Shown in pieces: positions 44,114 through 53,539 of a DNA stretch of 64,000 nt. The translations under genes were made by a program, and so were the position numbers. This stretch comes from Bin22 sp965207275 (GTDB taxonomy: Bacteria > Chloroflexota > Dehalococcoidia > Lucifugimonadales > UBA3495), in assembly GCA_965207275.1 (NCBI GenBank), contig CBDBMH010000001.1, positions 310,001 to 374,000 on the forward strand. Direction: 5' to 3'. Positions within the stretch are counted from its first letter, which is position 1. Each line of letters starts with the position of its first letter. The notes under the pieces were generated by a model, which did not search any database, was not told the origin of the DNA, and worked only from the letters and a program-made list of their open reading frames with translations.

Positions 44114-44417
44114 ATGAGCCACCGGCTGGAGGACATGGAGATTCCCGAACGTTTCGTCTTCGTGCCCTCCGACTTCCCCCAGGGCGACCCCTTTAACGTG
44201 GGTCAGATGTACTCCCTGTTCGCCGAGGCGGTCCGCACCGGGGAAAACCGCCTGCCTACCTTCGACACGGCGGTGGACTTGCACCGCTTCATCGACACTA
44301 TCCAGCAAGCGTCGGACACGGGCCGGGAATTGCCCGTCGGGTGAGTAAGCACATCGTCTCTAAAGAATGCCGGTATGATTCAAGGCCGGCAAATCCCTCC
44401 CTTGCGGATGAATCCCA

Positions 44418-45305
44418 ATGAATCACGGCTTCAGTCCGAAGAATGGCCCAGGACAGGGGCCGATATCAAGGACTCTCTTCGTCTCGGACCTTGACGGCAC
44501 TCTGCTTCCGAGCACGAAAGAACTATCAGGCACACAAACCGCTACGCTGAACCTTCTCATCGAGAGTGGTCTTCAGTTTACCGTAGCGACGGCGCGCAGC
44601 ATTCAGGCGGTCATGGTCCTTCTAAAGGACGTGAACCTCCGTCTACCCGCAATAACTCTCGGTGGGAGCCTCGTAACCCATCCAAATCTTCGCAAGCACG
44701 TCCTGGCCAGGGCGCTTTCACATAGGACTGCTGAGGAGGAGTTATCCAGGCTCTTTCACCGAGGCATTCTGCCTTTCGTCGCGGCAATTGATGATCAACG
44801 GGACTGGGCCTTCTATTCCCGTTCCGCCTCTGCTGCCGCCCAGTGGTATGTAGACGAAAAGAAGGCCTACGGCGACCCCCGGCTTTGCTGGTACGACCAT
44901 CCGAAAGATATCCAGGACACTGAAATCTTGTCGATTACAGCGTTCCTGGAACAGGGGGAGCTTGATGAATTAACGAGCGACGTGACGAGAGTCGACGGCT
45001 GCCGCATTGACGCTATGCCCATGCGCCACTTCCCGTGCTGGTATGAAGTTACCATTTCACACCCTGCGGCCGACAAGGGGCAAGCCCTTGGCGCCCTTTG
45101 CAAGCTCTGGAAAGGCGCCTGGGATCGCGTCATTGTATTCGGCGATGATCTAAACGATCTGCCCATGTTCGAGGCGGCAGATGTTGCGGTGGCGGTCCAG
45201 AATGCCGTGCCGGACGTGCTGGCTAAAGCCGACCAGGTTATCCCGAGCAACGACTTCGGGTCCGTATTGAATACCTGGCAGAGTATCGCTTCCACTAGCC
45301 GATAA
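44418..45305 (+). CDS. HAD-superfamily phosphatase (Cof/IIB type)
   Basis: A 295-residue Cof-like HAD hydrolase: motif I TLFVSDLDGTLLPSTKELS (nucleophile Asp), motif II VATARSIQAV, an alpha/beta IIB cap, Lys in DKGQALGAL, and motif III/IV VIVFGDDLNDLPMFEAADV. It hydrolyses phosphate from small metabolites such as sugar phosphates or flavin/PLP phosphates. Fewer strongly G/C-biased codons are used than in neighbours, which may hint at separate ancestry. It stands alone beside the broken Gfo/Idh gene. Confidence 0.9.
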   Translation: MNHGFSPKNGPGQGPISRTLFVSDLDGTLLPSTKELSGTQTATLNLLIESGLQFTVATARSIQAVMVLLKDVNLRLPAITLGGSLVTHPNLRKHVLARALSHRTAEEELSRLFHRGILPFVAAIDDQRDWAFYSRSASAAAQWYVDEKKAYGDPRLCWYDHPKDIQDTEILSITAFLEQGELDELTSDVTRVDGCRIDAMPMRHFPCWYEVTISHPAADKGQALGALCKLWKGAWDRVIVFGDDLNDLPMFEAADVAVAVQNAVPDVLAKADQVIPSNDFGSVLNTWQSIASTSR

Positions 45306-45405
45306 CGAGGACACTGACAGATATCACTGGGCCCCGCCCCCATTTCTTCACGACCGGTCTGGAAGGGAGGGAGTGGGGCCTCCATGCTTCGAGCGCCGAC
45401 TTACG

Positions 45406-46167
45406 TCACGCCCTGGCAGCCACCGGTTCGTGGGTCTTGAGGAAACGGCGGGCATGCGCCACGGTCTGGTCGATGTGTTCCTGGGTGTCCTTCCAGGGAT
45501 AGATGGTCACCTCGGAGTTGGGAGCGAGACCGGCCACTTCCATAGCCACCTCATAGGGATGAGCCGGCACGTTGTCCGGCGCGATCAGCAGCGGCGTTTG
45601 CAGGTTCCGCACAAAGTCCCGCGTAACGGTGAAAACAAAGTCCGCCCGGTTGGTGTACATGCTGGTCAGGAAGTCATGGACCATCTCCATGGTGATCTCC
45701 GGGCGCTTCTCGCACAGGGGCGGCCCCCATCCGGTGATATTGTTCTGGTAGAACAGGTCGGGTATCTCCGGACGGAACCCGCTGGGCTGCATCATGGCCG
45801 CCGCGACGATGCGGTCGGACGCTCGGCTCAGCAGGTTGTGGATCATCGGTCCGGCAATGCAGAACCCCATCACCAGGAACTTATCGATGCCTAAGTGGTC
45901 CATCAGTCCCAGCTGGTCGTCGGAGTAGGCGTCCCAAGGCCGGTCAATCTCCAGGGGTCCGCTGGACTGGCCCGGGGGAGCGTTCCGCAGGTCTGCGGCA
46001 ATGACGCGGAAGTCATCCTTGTAGGTTTCCAGGGGATTGAAGGGGTGGGAGGTCTTCAGGCCCTCGATGGTGGAATTCAGGCCACCGCCGGGAATGATCA
46101 TCAGGGGGAATCCCGATCCGACCTCTTCGTAGTATATCCTGGTATCGCCTCTTTCGAAAAACGGCAT
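45406..46167 (-). CDS. Alpha/beta hydrolase with Cys at the nucleophile position
   Basis: A 253-residue alpha/beta-hydrolase. The oxyanion HG-like turn is PLMIIPGGGLNS. The nucleophile elbow reads VMGFCIAGPM, so Cys replaces the usual Ser, as in dienelactone hydrolases. An acid is likely in LLIAPDNVPAHP and the His in DTQEHIDQTVA. It hydrolyses an ester-like or C-C bond, with unknown substrate. ATG 46167 is preceded by GGAGGAAG. It is divergent from the acyl-CoA synthetase gene. Confidence 0.83.
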   Translation of the reverse strand: MPFFERGDTRIYYEEVGSGFPLMIIPGGGLNSTIEGLKTSHPFNPLETYKDDFRVIAADLRNAPPGQSSGPLEIDRPWDAYSDDQLGLMDHLGIDKFLVMGFCIAGPMIHNLLSRASDRIVAAAMMQPSGFRPEIPDLFYQNNITGWGPPLCEKRPEITMEMVHDFLTSMYTNRADFVFTVTRDFVRNLQTPLLIAPDNVPAHPYEVAMEVAGLAPNSEVTIYPWKDTQEHIDQTVAHARRFLKTHEPVAARA

Positions 46168-46491
46168 GGCTCTCTTCCTCCGGCTGTCGTTTGGGAATCG
46201 GGACCACCTTCCCGTGTTGCTGTCGAATCTAACTTATGGCGGCGTGACGGTCAAGGGAGGGGTACTGGGGCCGCTCACGTTCCCAAGTCGGTAACGTTCC
46301 GGTCTTGGTGGTTCGAAGGTCAGAACGGTTGGGGCAGCCTGAGCGCATGCCCTGATCTCACACGGGGAGCCGCTTCAGTTTGAACTCCGCCCCCATGTCG
46401 CGGCCTTTGATAGTCCGTAGTACCGGCGAAGGCCTGCACCCAATTGCATTGGCGCGCCAGTCTTCCACTCTGCCACGAAATTCGCCGTCAA

Positions 46492-46521
46492 TTGACCCTG
46501 TTTAGACGGCTGGGCTATATT
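46492..46521 (+). promoter_or_regulatory. Sigma-70-like promoter for the acyl-CoA synthetase gene
   Basis: TTGACC (46492-46497), 18 bases, then TATATT (46516-46521), 29 bases ahead of the ATG. Each box matches the consensus at five of six positions. Confidence 0.6.
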
Positions 46522-46550
46522 GGAACGTAATCCAGCCACGGAGGGCCACC

Positions 46551-48242
46551 ATGACCAGCCCCGCCGACCTGAAAATGACCATCGGAGACCTGCTGGACCG
46601 CCAGGCGGAGCGCTTCGGTGACCGCGACGCCCTGGTCCACGTCGACTGGGATCTGCGCTACACCTGGCGAGAGTTTCAGGATGAGTGCGACCGGATCGCT
46701 CGCGGCTTGATTGCCCTCGGCATCGAAAAGGGCGACCACGTCGCCCTGTGGGCTACCAACTACCCCGAGTGGGTCGTGGCCCAGTTCGCCACCGCCCGTA
46801 TCGGAGCGGTCCTGGTCACAGTCAACCCGGCCTACCGTACCCACGAACTGGAATACCTGCTGCGCCAGTCCGATGCCGTGGCGTTGATGCTGATTGGCAG
46901 CTTTCGCACTTCCGACTACGTGGGCATGCTGAAAGAGGTTGCGCCCGAAGTTGCACACTCGGAAATGGGCCAGCTAAAGTCCGAGAAGCTTCCCGCCCTT
47001 CGCAGCGTCATTTATATCCCGCCCTATGATGGCACATCCACAGGGGTTCCTGAAGGAACGATCTCCTGGGAAAACCTGAAGGACCTGGGCGACGAGGTCT
47101 CCGAAGAGGCCCTGTTCCGCCGCAGGGCCGACTGCCACCCGGACGACGTTATCTGCATCATGTACACCTCTGGCACCACCGGCAACCCCAAGGGCGTGAT
47201 GCTCACCCACCACAACCTGGTGGCCAACGCCGCCTACACTGCCGGGGGCTTGCGGTTCACCGAGGAAGACCGTCTCTGTATCCCGGTGCCTTTTTACCAC
47301 TGCTTTGGTTCCGTCCTGGGCACCCTTGCCTGCGCCACCACCGCCGCGGCCATGGTAATACCTTCCGAGTACTTTGACCCCCGCAAGGCCCTGATGGCGG
47401 TGGAAAAGGAGCAATGTACCGCCATCCACGGCGTGCCCACCATGTTCATTGCCGAGTTGGAGCACCCCGACTTCGACGGGTTCAACCTGGCGTCCCTGCG
47501 CACCGGCATGATGGCCGGATCTCCCTGTCCCATAGAAGTCATGCGCCAGGTGATTGACCGCATGGGCTGCCGGGAGATGACCGTGGGCTACGGCCTGACC
47601 GAGGCGGCACCGGTGATCACTCTGACTCGCGCCGACGACACCATTGAGCGGCGGGTCTCCACCGTGGGGACGCCTTTCCCCTACGTCGAGGTGAAGATAG
47701 TTGACCCGGATACGGGGAAAGAGGCGCCCGTTGGCGGCCAGGGAGAACTCTGTTCCCGCAGCTTTATGAACATGAGGGGCTACTACAATATGCCCGAAGC
47801 CACCGCGGCCGCCATCGACGCCGAGGGGTGGCTGCACACCGGCGACCTGGCCACCGTGGACGCTGACGGTTACTACAAGATCACGGGCCGCTCCAAGGAC
47901 ATGATCATTCGCGGCGGGGAGAACGTCTACCCCCGGGAAATTGAGGAGTTTCTATACACGAACCCTAAGGTGGCCGACGTTCAGGTCATTGGCGTCCCCG
48001 ATTCGCGGTTCGGTGAGGAAATCATGGCCTGGGTTTTGCTGAGGGCCGGCCAGGAGGCCACCGAGGAGGAAATCCGGGACTTCTGCCGGGGCCGCATCGC
48101 CCACTACAAGGTGCCCCGCTACGTCAAGTTCGTGTCGGAGTTCCCCATGACCGTCACGGGCAAAATCCAGAAGTACGTGATGCGAGAAGTCTCCATACAG
48201 GAACTGGAATTGGAAAGCGCCGCCAGCATCGAGACGGCATAG
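46551..48242 (+). CDS. AMP-forming acyl-CoA synthetase
   Basis: A 563-residue adenylate-forming enzyme that activates a carboxylic acid with ATP and CoA. The P-loop is IMYTSGTTGNPKGVMLTHHN (about residues 203-222). Further core motifs are VPFYHCFGSVLG, VGYGLTEAAPV, GWLHTGDLATVDADGYYKI, GRSKDMIIRGGENVYPREIE, and the C-terminal Lys in TVTGKIQKY. The length and motifs fit medium- to long-chain fatty-acyl-CoA ligases (FadD3-like group). It has its own promoter. The divergent neighbour is an alpha/beta hydrolase, but no beta-oxidation genes are adjacent. Confidence 0.93.
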   Translation: MTSPADLKMTIGDLLDRQAERFGDRDALVHVDWDLRYTWREFQDECDRIARGLIALGIEKGDHVALWATNYPEWVVAQFATARIGAVLVTVNPAYRTHELEYLLRQSDAVALMLIGSFRTSDYVGMLKEVAPEVAHSEMGQLKSEKLPALRSVIYIPPYDGTSTGVPEGTISWENLKDLGDEVSEEALFRRRADCHPDDVICIMYTSGTTGNPKGVMLTHHNLVANAAYTAGGLRFTEEDRLCIPVPFYHCFGSVLGTLACATTAAAMVIPSEYFDPRKALMAVEKEQCTAIHGVPTMFIAELEHPDFDGFNLASLRTGMMAGSPCPIEVMRQVIDRMGCREMTVGYGLTEAAPVITLTRADDTIERRVSTVGTPFPYVEVKIVDPDTGKEAPVGGQGELCSRSFMNMRGYYNMPEATAAAIDAEGWLHTGDLATVDADGYYKITGRSKDMIIRGGENVYPREIEEFLYTNPKVADVQVIGVPDSRFGEEIMAWVLLRAGQEATEEEIRDFCRGRIAHYKVPRYVKFVSEFPMTVTGKIQKYVMREVSIQELELESAASIETA

Positions 48243-48281
48243 TTCCAGCGTCAGGGCAAGTCAATCAAGACCCTGCGGCTC

Positions 48282-48399
48282 TGTCATGCTGAGCGAAGCC
48301 GAAGCATCTAACATGGGTCCTTTAGATGAAATTCGAGGCCCCAAGCGTGGTAGTTGGCCAGTGGATTGGGCCCTTCGCCGAGTTCAGGGATACATGACC
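48282..48399. repeat. Family B repeat, head-to-head inverted pair
   Basis: Left unit TGTCATGCTGAGCGAAGCCG then AAGCATCTAA. Right unit, inverted, GGGCCCTTCGCCGAGTTCAG then GGATACATGAC. The spacer is about 60 bases. Confidence 0.6.
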
Positions 48400-48519
48400 T
48401 TGGGTAGAGGAATTGGACATCCAGTAAATTGATACTGCCCGGGAGCCGCACAGGGTGCGACTGGGACACATAACCGCTGTAGTACAATATGCCTACCTAC
48501 ATGAAGGAGAAAAATACCG

Positions 48520-49695
48520 ATGACTCTCCAACTCAAGGACTTCCGAATCCGCAACCGACCCGTTGTCTCTGGCCGACGGCTGGACCCGGACATGTCCGAC
48601 CAAATGCGGACCAATCTGAGCAACGCCGAAAGCCAGATTGCCGAACCCTTCAAGGGGTTGACCACCGACGGCCAGGTGGCGCCGGGCCTTTTCTCCCTGC
48701 AAAGCACGGGCCTTTCCACTGAAAGCATGAAGGAGGCCGCCGACGCCTGGCTGGCTTCCCTGGACGTTGGTCAGCGCGAATCAGCCCAGTTCGACCTGCA
48801 CAGCGACGCGTGGCGCCGGTGGAGCAACATCCACGTCTTCCTGATGCGCCACGGGGCCATGCTGGAACCCATGTCCCAGGAACAGCGGGACCTGGCATTT
48901 GGCCTGCTGCGGCAGGGCTTCAGTCCCGAGGGCTTCCGGCTTGCCCGCAATATCATGAAGCTCAACGAGTCCATCCGCGAAATCACCGGCAGCGACGAGG
49001 AACTGGGCGAGTGGCTATACTGGCTCAGCGTCATGGGCGAACCTTCGCTGGACCAGCCATGGGGCTGGCAGATGGACGGCCACCACCTGAACGTCAACTG
49101 CTTCGTCCTGGGCGACCAGATGGTAATGACCCCCATGTTCATGGGTTCGGAGCCCGTGGCCGTGGATATCGGCAAGCACGCCGGCATCCGTGAATTCGAG
49201 GCCGAGGAGAGCGCCGGCCTCGCCCTGGCCCGCACCCTGTCCGCCGAGCAGCGCCGCAAGGCCATAATCGGCGACGATGTCCCCCCTGGAGTCTTCACCG
49301 GCGCCTTCCGGGACAACTTTGAAATGTCCTATGAGGGCGTTAAGTTTGACAACCTGTCCAGTCACCAGCAGGCCCTGATGTTTGACCTGATCGGTACCTA
49401 CGTCAACCGGATGCGTTCCGACCACGCCCAGCTCAGAATGGACGAGATCAGGCAACACCTGGACGAGACCCACTTTGCCTGGATGGGCGGAACGGATGAG
49501 GACAGCGTTTTCTATTACCGCGTTCATAGCCCGGTGGTACTTATCGAGTTCGACCACCAGGGCGGCATCTTCCTGGCCAACGACGAGGCTTCCAGGAATC
49601 ACATCCATACGGTGATGCGGACCCCCAACGGCAACGACTACGGCAAGGACCTGCTCCGCCAGCACCGGGAGCGGGCCCATCACCACCAGGGGTAA
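48520..49695 (+). CDS. DUF3500 domain protein
   Basis: A 391-residue protein that matches the DUF3500 pattern along most of its length: ADAWLASLDVGQRESAQFDL near the start, EQRDLAFGLLRQGFSPEGF, then the hallmark QPWGWQMDGHHLNVNCFVLG followed by MTPMFMGSEPVAV, and HTVMRTPNGNDYGKDLL at the end. The His-rich and acidic positions suggest a metal-dependent enzyme, but no activity is established to my knowledge. AAGGAG lies 9 bases ahead of the ATG, TACAAT is 31 bases upstream, and a hairpin follows the stop. Confidence 0.88.
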   Translation: MTLQLKDFRIRNRPVVSGRRLDPDMSDQMRTNLSNAESQIAEPFKGLTTDGQVAPGLFSLQSTGLSTESMKEAADAWLASLDVGQRESAQFDLHSDAWRRWSNIHVFLMRHGAMLEPMSQEQRDLAFGLLRQGFSPEGFRLARNIMKLNESIREITGSDEELGEWLYWLSVMGEPSLDQPWGWQMDGHHLNVNCFVLGDQMVMTPMFMGSEPVAVDIGKHAGIREFEAEESAGLALARTLSAEQRRKAIIGDDVPPGVFTGAFRDNFEMSYEGVKFDNLSSHQQALMFDLIGTYVNRMRSDHAQLRMDEIRQHLDETHFAWMGGTDEDSVFYYRVHSPVVLIEFDHQGGIFLANDEASRNHIHTVMRTPNGNDYGKDLLRQHRERAHHHQG

Positions 49696-49730
49696 CACTC
49701 GCCCCGGGATTTGCCGCATTCAACGTAAAC

Positions 49731-49755
49731 GTGGGGCCGCTGATTGCGGCCCCAC
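49731..49755. terminator. Hairpin terminator after the DUF3500 gene
   Basis: GTGGGGCCGC pairs perfectly with GCGGCCCCAC around TGATT, 35 bases past the stop. There is no clear U-tract. Confidence 0.55.
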
Positions 49756-49791
49756 ACGCATTGGGTTACAAACTGTGATGTGAGGTAGGGA

Positions 49792-50958
49792 GTGGGGGAA
49801 AACTCATTGACCAACGTCCCCAGTGAGTCCTTCGACGTAGCGGTAATTGGCGCGGGGCCCGGCGGGCTGGCCGTTTCTCAGCAGCTGTCCGCCCGCCGCA
49901 TTTCCCACATTGTGCTGGAAAAGGGAGCCCACCCTGGGTGGATGTGGAGCCAGGTTTACGACAGCCTGCGACTGCACACCGGCAAACACCTTAGTTCCCT
50001 GCCCGGAATGCCCTTTCCCAAAGGAACGGCCCTGTTCCCCAATCGTTTCGAATTTACCGCCTACCTTCAATCCTACGCCGACCGGTTCCAGCTTCCCGTC
50101 AGAACAGGCGCTGAGGCCACCGGATTGGAGAGGGACGACGACGCTTGGATTGTAAATACAACCGGAGCCAGGTACGGGGTTGGTATTGTCGTCGTCGCCA
50201 CCGGCATTATGTCTTCCCCGGTGCTGCCTGCCTTCCCGGGAATGGAGGCTTACACCGGCCAACTCTTCCACAGCGCCGAGTACCGGCGTCCGGACGAAGG
50301 TCTGGGCAAGTCCATCCTGGTTATCGGCATCGGCAATTCGGCAGCGGAGATCTCATCCGAATTGGCCAACGCGGGCCGCCAGGTTACCCTTTCGGTGCGG
50401 ACGGGGGCCACAGTCATACCCCGGACCATCGCCGGCATTCCGTCCCAGTACTTCGGGTGGGCCATGTCGTGGCTGCCCGGGCCGCTCCGGAGGGGTTCGG
50501 TTCGCTTCGCCGGCCAAGTTGGCGGACTAATGAAGAGGCGGGAGCTAATCCTGCCCGGAAAAAGCGATGCCCCCCAGTGCCAGGATGTTCCGGTAGTTGG
50601 CCACGCTATCCTGGACCACCTTAATGCCGACCGGGCCCGGTTACGACCGGGTGTGGCCGAATTCACCGCGGAGAGCGTCCGCTTCATCGATGGGACCGGG
50701 TGGCAGGGAGATTCTGTGGTGATGGCCACCGGCTACCGGTCCGCCATTGAATGGATGGGCAAGTATGGCGCCCGAGACCGATGCAATTTTGCGTTGAGGG
50801 AGGGCCGGGTCAAAAGCGCAGACCACCCGGACCTGTATTTCGTGGGCCACAACTACGACGGTCGCGGCGGTCTCTACAACATCCACGTCGACGCCAAACG
50901 CATCGCGCGGCAGGTCGCCAGGCGCCTACGCCAGGTGAAAGTCGGCGAAGGCCCATAG
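49792..50958 (+). CDS. Flavin-containing monooxygenase-like protein
   Basis: A 388-residue two-dinucleotide-fold flavoprotein. FAD site: DVAVIGAGPGGLAVSQQLSA. NADPH site: ILVIGIGNSAAEISSELANA. The second-fold linker VVVATGIMSSPVLPAFPGME and the late ATGYRSAIEW are usual for FMO/YUCCA-like enzymes, which oxygenate soft nucleophiles or make indole acetic acid. FMO-type enzymes are abundant in SAR202-like Chloroflexota. GTG 49792 is used, and a TTG at 49807 is possible. The 3' end overlaps the convergent membrane-protein gene by 33 bases. Confidence 0.87.
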   Translation: MGENSLTNVPSESFDVAVIGAGPGGLAVSQQLSARRISHIVLEKGAHPGWMWSQVYDSLRLHTGKHLSSLPGMPFPKGTALFPNRFEFTAYLQSYADRFQLPVRTGAEATGLERDDDAWIVNTTGARYGVGIVVVATGIMSSPVLPAFPGMEAYTGQLFHSAEYRRPDEGLGKSILVIGIGNSAAEISSELANAGRQVTLSVRTGATVIPRTIAGIPSQYFGWAMSWLPGPLRRGSVRFAGQVGGLMKRRELILPGKSDAPQCQDVPVVGHAILDHLNADRARLRPGVAEFTAESVRFIDGTGWQGDSVVMATGYRSAIEWMGKYGARDRCNFALREGRVKSADHPDLYFVGHNYDGRGGLYNIHVDAKRIARQVARRLRQVKVGEGP

Positions 50959-51387
50959 GGCGACTGCCAGCGCCATGTGAAACCAGATGGGTATTGTGCG
51001 CCGGAACCAGCGCAACTCCGGGCGAAGGACCATCGTCACCACGTACCGCACCACCATGGACCCGAAATAGAGCCAGGACAGGACCATCAGGGGCAGCGCT
51101 GCCCCGGCCCACCAGTCTGCCGCGAACAGTCCCCCACCCCGGTAAACGTCGGCGCAAATTACGATCATCACTGCCAAGAGCGCCAACTGCGCCGGCAGCA
51201 GATACCGGTAAGGCATCAGGCCCGAATACCAGTGCTCGTTGGCAGGCAGCCAGCGCGGCGCCCACGCTACAACAACCACCTGGCCCAGCACCCGCAGGGC
51301 GAACAACAGAGTACAGCAGGCCAATATCATAAAGCTGTTGGACAAAGTTGGAACCGCCTTAATCAGACAACCGGGGACTGACACCAT
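50926..51387 (-). CDS. Small four-helix membrane protein
   Basis: A 153-residue protein with four hydrophobic helices (FMILACCTLLFALRVLGQVV, YLLPAQLALLAVMIVICADV, LPLMVLSWLYFGSMVVRYVV, IPIWFHMALAVALWAFADF). The first is preceded by a short N-terminus. No family is recognised. It is tail-to-tail with, and overlaps, the FMO-like gene. Confidence 0.65.
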   Translation of the reverse strand: MVSVPGCLIKAVPTLSNSFMILACCTLLFALRVLGQVVVVAWAPRWLPANEHWYSGLMPYRYLLPAQLALLAVMIVICADVYRGGGLFAADWWAGAALPLMVLSWLYFGSMVVRYVVTMVLRPELRWFRRTIPIWFHMALAVALWAFADFHLA

Positions 51388-51713
51388 TATACCCGCCGCC
51401 AGGCAGGAAGATTATTGGCCCGTAACTTTGACGCGATTCGGCAAATCCGTTCAGACTTGATTCGTCTCCCTGCCCTGCAACCCGTCATCCCCCCGCGGGC
51501 CGGCATCCAGGGCTAGCCATAAGTAATGCAGACCGGGACCGGCCGGAATTCATGGATAACGCCCTTCGCCAGTATGAAGGTTAAGGTTGGTACGGAATTC
51601 CCTTCAACTCGTAGCCGTTAAAATTCCGGTCGAGGCGGGCACGCTGCCTGAATCAGGAGTAGAATTACCCCAGGGCTATTTCAACACAGAGTTCGAAACC
51701 CAGAGCCTTCACA
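51388..51713. other. Intergenic region with a degenerate repeat
   Basis: About 325 bases. A degenerate copy of a hairpin repeat (CCCGTCATCCCCCCGCGGGC then CGGCATCCAGG) lies near 51480. Nothing else can be assigned. The promoter of the DUF255 gene should be here. Confidence 0.4.
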
Positions 51714-53507
51714 ATGAACGAAAACCAAACGGCTGCCGCCATCTCCTGGCGGGATTGGAACGAAGCGACTTTCCAGGCTGCCAGGAACGAAGACAAGCCG
51801 GTCCTCCTGACCCTTGGCGCAACCTGGTGCCACTGGTGCCACGTCATGGACCAGAGGGCCTACGCCGACCCGCGGGTAATCGACCTGGTTAACTCACGCT
51901 TCATCCCGGTCCGCGTGGATGTTGACCAGCGTCCCGATATATCCCTGCGGTACAATCAAGGCGGCTATCCGTCGGTGGCCTTCTTGACCGGCGACGGCGA
52001 GTTCCTGACCGGCCGACCCTACACTCCGCCCGACGAGATGGTCGCCCTGCTGGAACGGGTCTCCCGAGGCGAAGCAATAACGGCCGCGCCTCAATTGGCC
52101 AGAGACGCCGACTCCACCACCGCCTTGGCCGGCGCCGCCCCGGTGGAAAGGGTGCTGGCCCGCCTGGCCGAACTCTACGACGACCGGTTCGGCGGCTTCG
52201 GCCTGGAACCCAAGCAACCACCGTGGGAGGCCTTGCGCCTGCTCATGGCCCGTCACTCCCTCACCGGTGACCGCACTCTGCTTGCGATGGTGGACACCAC
52301 TCTGCAGGGCATGTGGAACGGTATCTACGACAATAAAGACCAGGGCTTCTTCCGCTATTCCGTCAGCCGAGACTGGAAAGTGCCCCACTACGAGAAGATG
52401 CTGGTCACCAACGCCAGCCTGGCCATGACGTACCTGGACGCCTACCTGCTGACCCGAAAGCCCGACTATCGCGCCGCCGCTTCCGGCATCCTCGACTACT
52501 TGCTTAACAACCTGTTCAGCCCGGCTGACGGCCTGTTCTCCGCCAGCCAGGACGCCGACGAGCCCTACTATCAGGGTTCCTGGAAGGACCGCGACGCAGC
52601 TACCGGTCCGCCAATAGACGGTACCTTCTACGCCGGGTGGAACGCCCTGGCCGCCCAGGCATTGGTCCAGGCCACCGAAGTCCTGGGTCGGGCATCCTGG
52701 CGCAGGCTGGCTACCACTATCCTGGAGAAACTGTGGCGGGAAAGCTGGACTGCAACCGGTGGCCTGTGCCGGGTCGCCGGGGAATCGGGCAGCTCCGCCC
52801 CCATCCTGGCGGACCAGGTCAATTTTCTGCAGGCCTGGTTGGCCCTGTATCAGTCCACCGGCAACCCCTACTGCCTGACCCGCGCCGTGGAAGTCGCCGC
52901 TGCCACTCAGCAGCTTTTCGGCGCCACCGGCGGCGGCTGTCACGACACCACCGCGCCCCGCCCCTTCGAGGCGTCCCTTCTCCCCCGGGAACAACCGGCC
53001 CTGGACAACGCCCACTGGGCCCGGGCCTTGGTGGTCCTGTCCCACTTGGCCGACGACGACACCTGTCAGCGGCAGGCTGCCGAGGCCCTGCAAATATTCG
53101 AGCCCTTAATCCCCGGGCGAAGCTACCTTGGCGACCGACAGTCCCGTCGCATGGAAGAGGACGAGGAGGCCCTGTTCCTTCCCGCCGGCTCCGCCTGGGC
53201 GCAGGCCCGGGACCTGCAGGAGAACGGCCCGGTACGTCTGGCCCTGGTGGGCGATTCCTCGCATCCCGCCTACCGCCAGCTTCAACGGGCAGCGGCCAGG
53301 GTCTACTCCCCGCACCGGGTAGTCTTGCCACTGGACTGGTTGCGCAATGCCCGCCAAATCCGGCAACTGGGCTTTCCGTCTCGTGCCGAGCCTGCCCTGT
53401 ACGTCTGCATGGGCGAGCGGTGCCTGGCTCCCGTCATGACCCCCGCGGAAGTAAGGGACCTGGCCCGTTCCCGTCCCTGGGCCACGCGCACCGATGCTGA
53501 AACCTGA
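51714..53507 (+). CDS. DUF255/thioredoxin-like plus (alpha/alpha)6 domain protein (YyaL/SSP411-like)
   Basis: A 597-residue member of the YyaL family. The N-terminal thioredoxin-like domain has the family's WCHWCHVMD motif (about residues 43-51) and RVDVDQRPDISLRYNQGGYP. From about 130 on lies an (alpha/alpha)6-barrel like N-acylglucosamine epimerases (GGFGLEPKQPPWEALRLL, WKVPHYEKMLVTNASLAM, LFSASQDADEPY, FYAGWNALAAQALVQA). The family role is not established and a redox or sugar-processing activity is possible. At about 600 residues it is shorter than the usual 680. The next gene, a Rieske fusion, follows after 32 bases and is probably co-transcribed. Confidence 0.88.
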   Translation: MNENQTAAAISWRDWNEATFQAARNEDKPVLLTLGATWCHWCHVMDQRAYADPRVIDLVNSRFIPVRVDVDQRPDISLRYNQGGYPSVAFLTGDGEFLTGRPYTPPDEMVALLERVSRGEAITAAPQLARDADSTTALAGAAPVERVLARLAELYDDRFGGFGLEPKQPPWEALRLLMARHSLTGDRTLLAMVDTTLQGMWNGIYDNKDQGFFRYSVSRDWKVPHYEKMLVTNASLAMTYLDAYLLTRKPDYRAAASGILDYLLNNLFSPADGLFSASQDADEPYYQGSWKDRDAATGPPIDGTFYAGWNALAAQALVQATEVLGRASWRRLATTILEKLWRESWTATGGLCRVAGESGSSAPILADQVNFLQAWLALYQSTGNPYCLTRAVEVAAATQQLFGATGGGCHDTTAPRPFEASLLPREQPALDNAHWARALVVLSHLADDDTCQRQAAEALQIFEPLIPGRSYLGDRQSRRMEEDEEALFLPAGSAWAQARDLQENGPVRLALVGDSSHPAYRQLQRAAARVYSPHRVVLPLDWLRNARQIRQLGFPSRAEPALYVCMGERCLAPVMTPAEVRDLARSRPWATRTDAET

Positions 53508-53539
53508 CCCACTTACCACCCGGTAAAGGAGGGTGAGCC

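Larger units (their letters stand above)
42022..44344 (+). pseudogene. Gfo/Idh-family oxidoreductase, interrupted by IS1380 and internally deleted
   Basis: The gene starts at ATG 42022 (AGAGGAGA 8 bases ahead) with a Rossmann start KLRLGFVGANVSSTWASQSH, then FTAVCTTRPESAEEARRAFG up to HDYREMAA, 67 residues in all. There the IS1380 copy 2 begins (42224). Directly after the element (44114) a 77-residue C-terminal part continues, SHRLEDMEIPERFVFVPSDF to GRELPVG. Family members have about 350-390 residues, so about 200 central residues, including the catalytic Lys region, are gone. The bases flanking the element do not form a target duplication, consistent with a deletion at insertion or later. 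It is non-functional. Confidence 0.85.
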
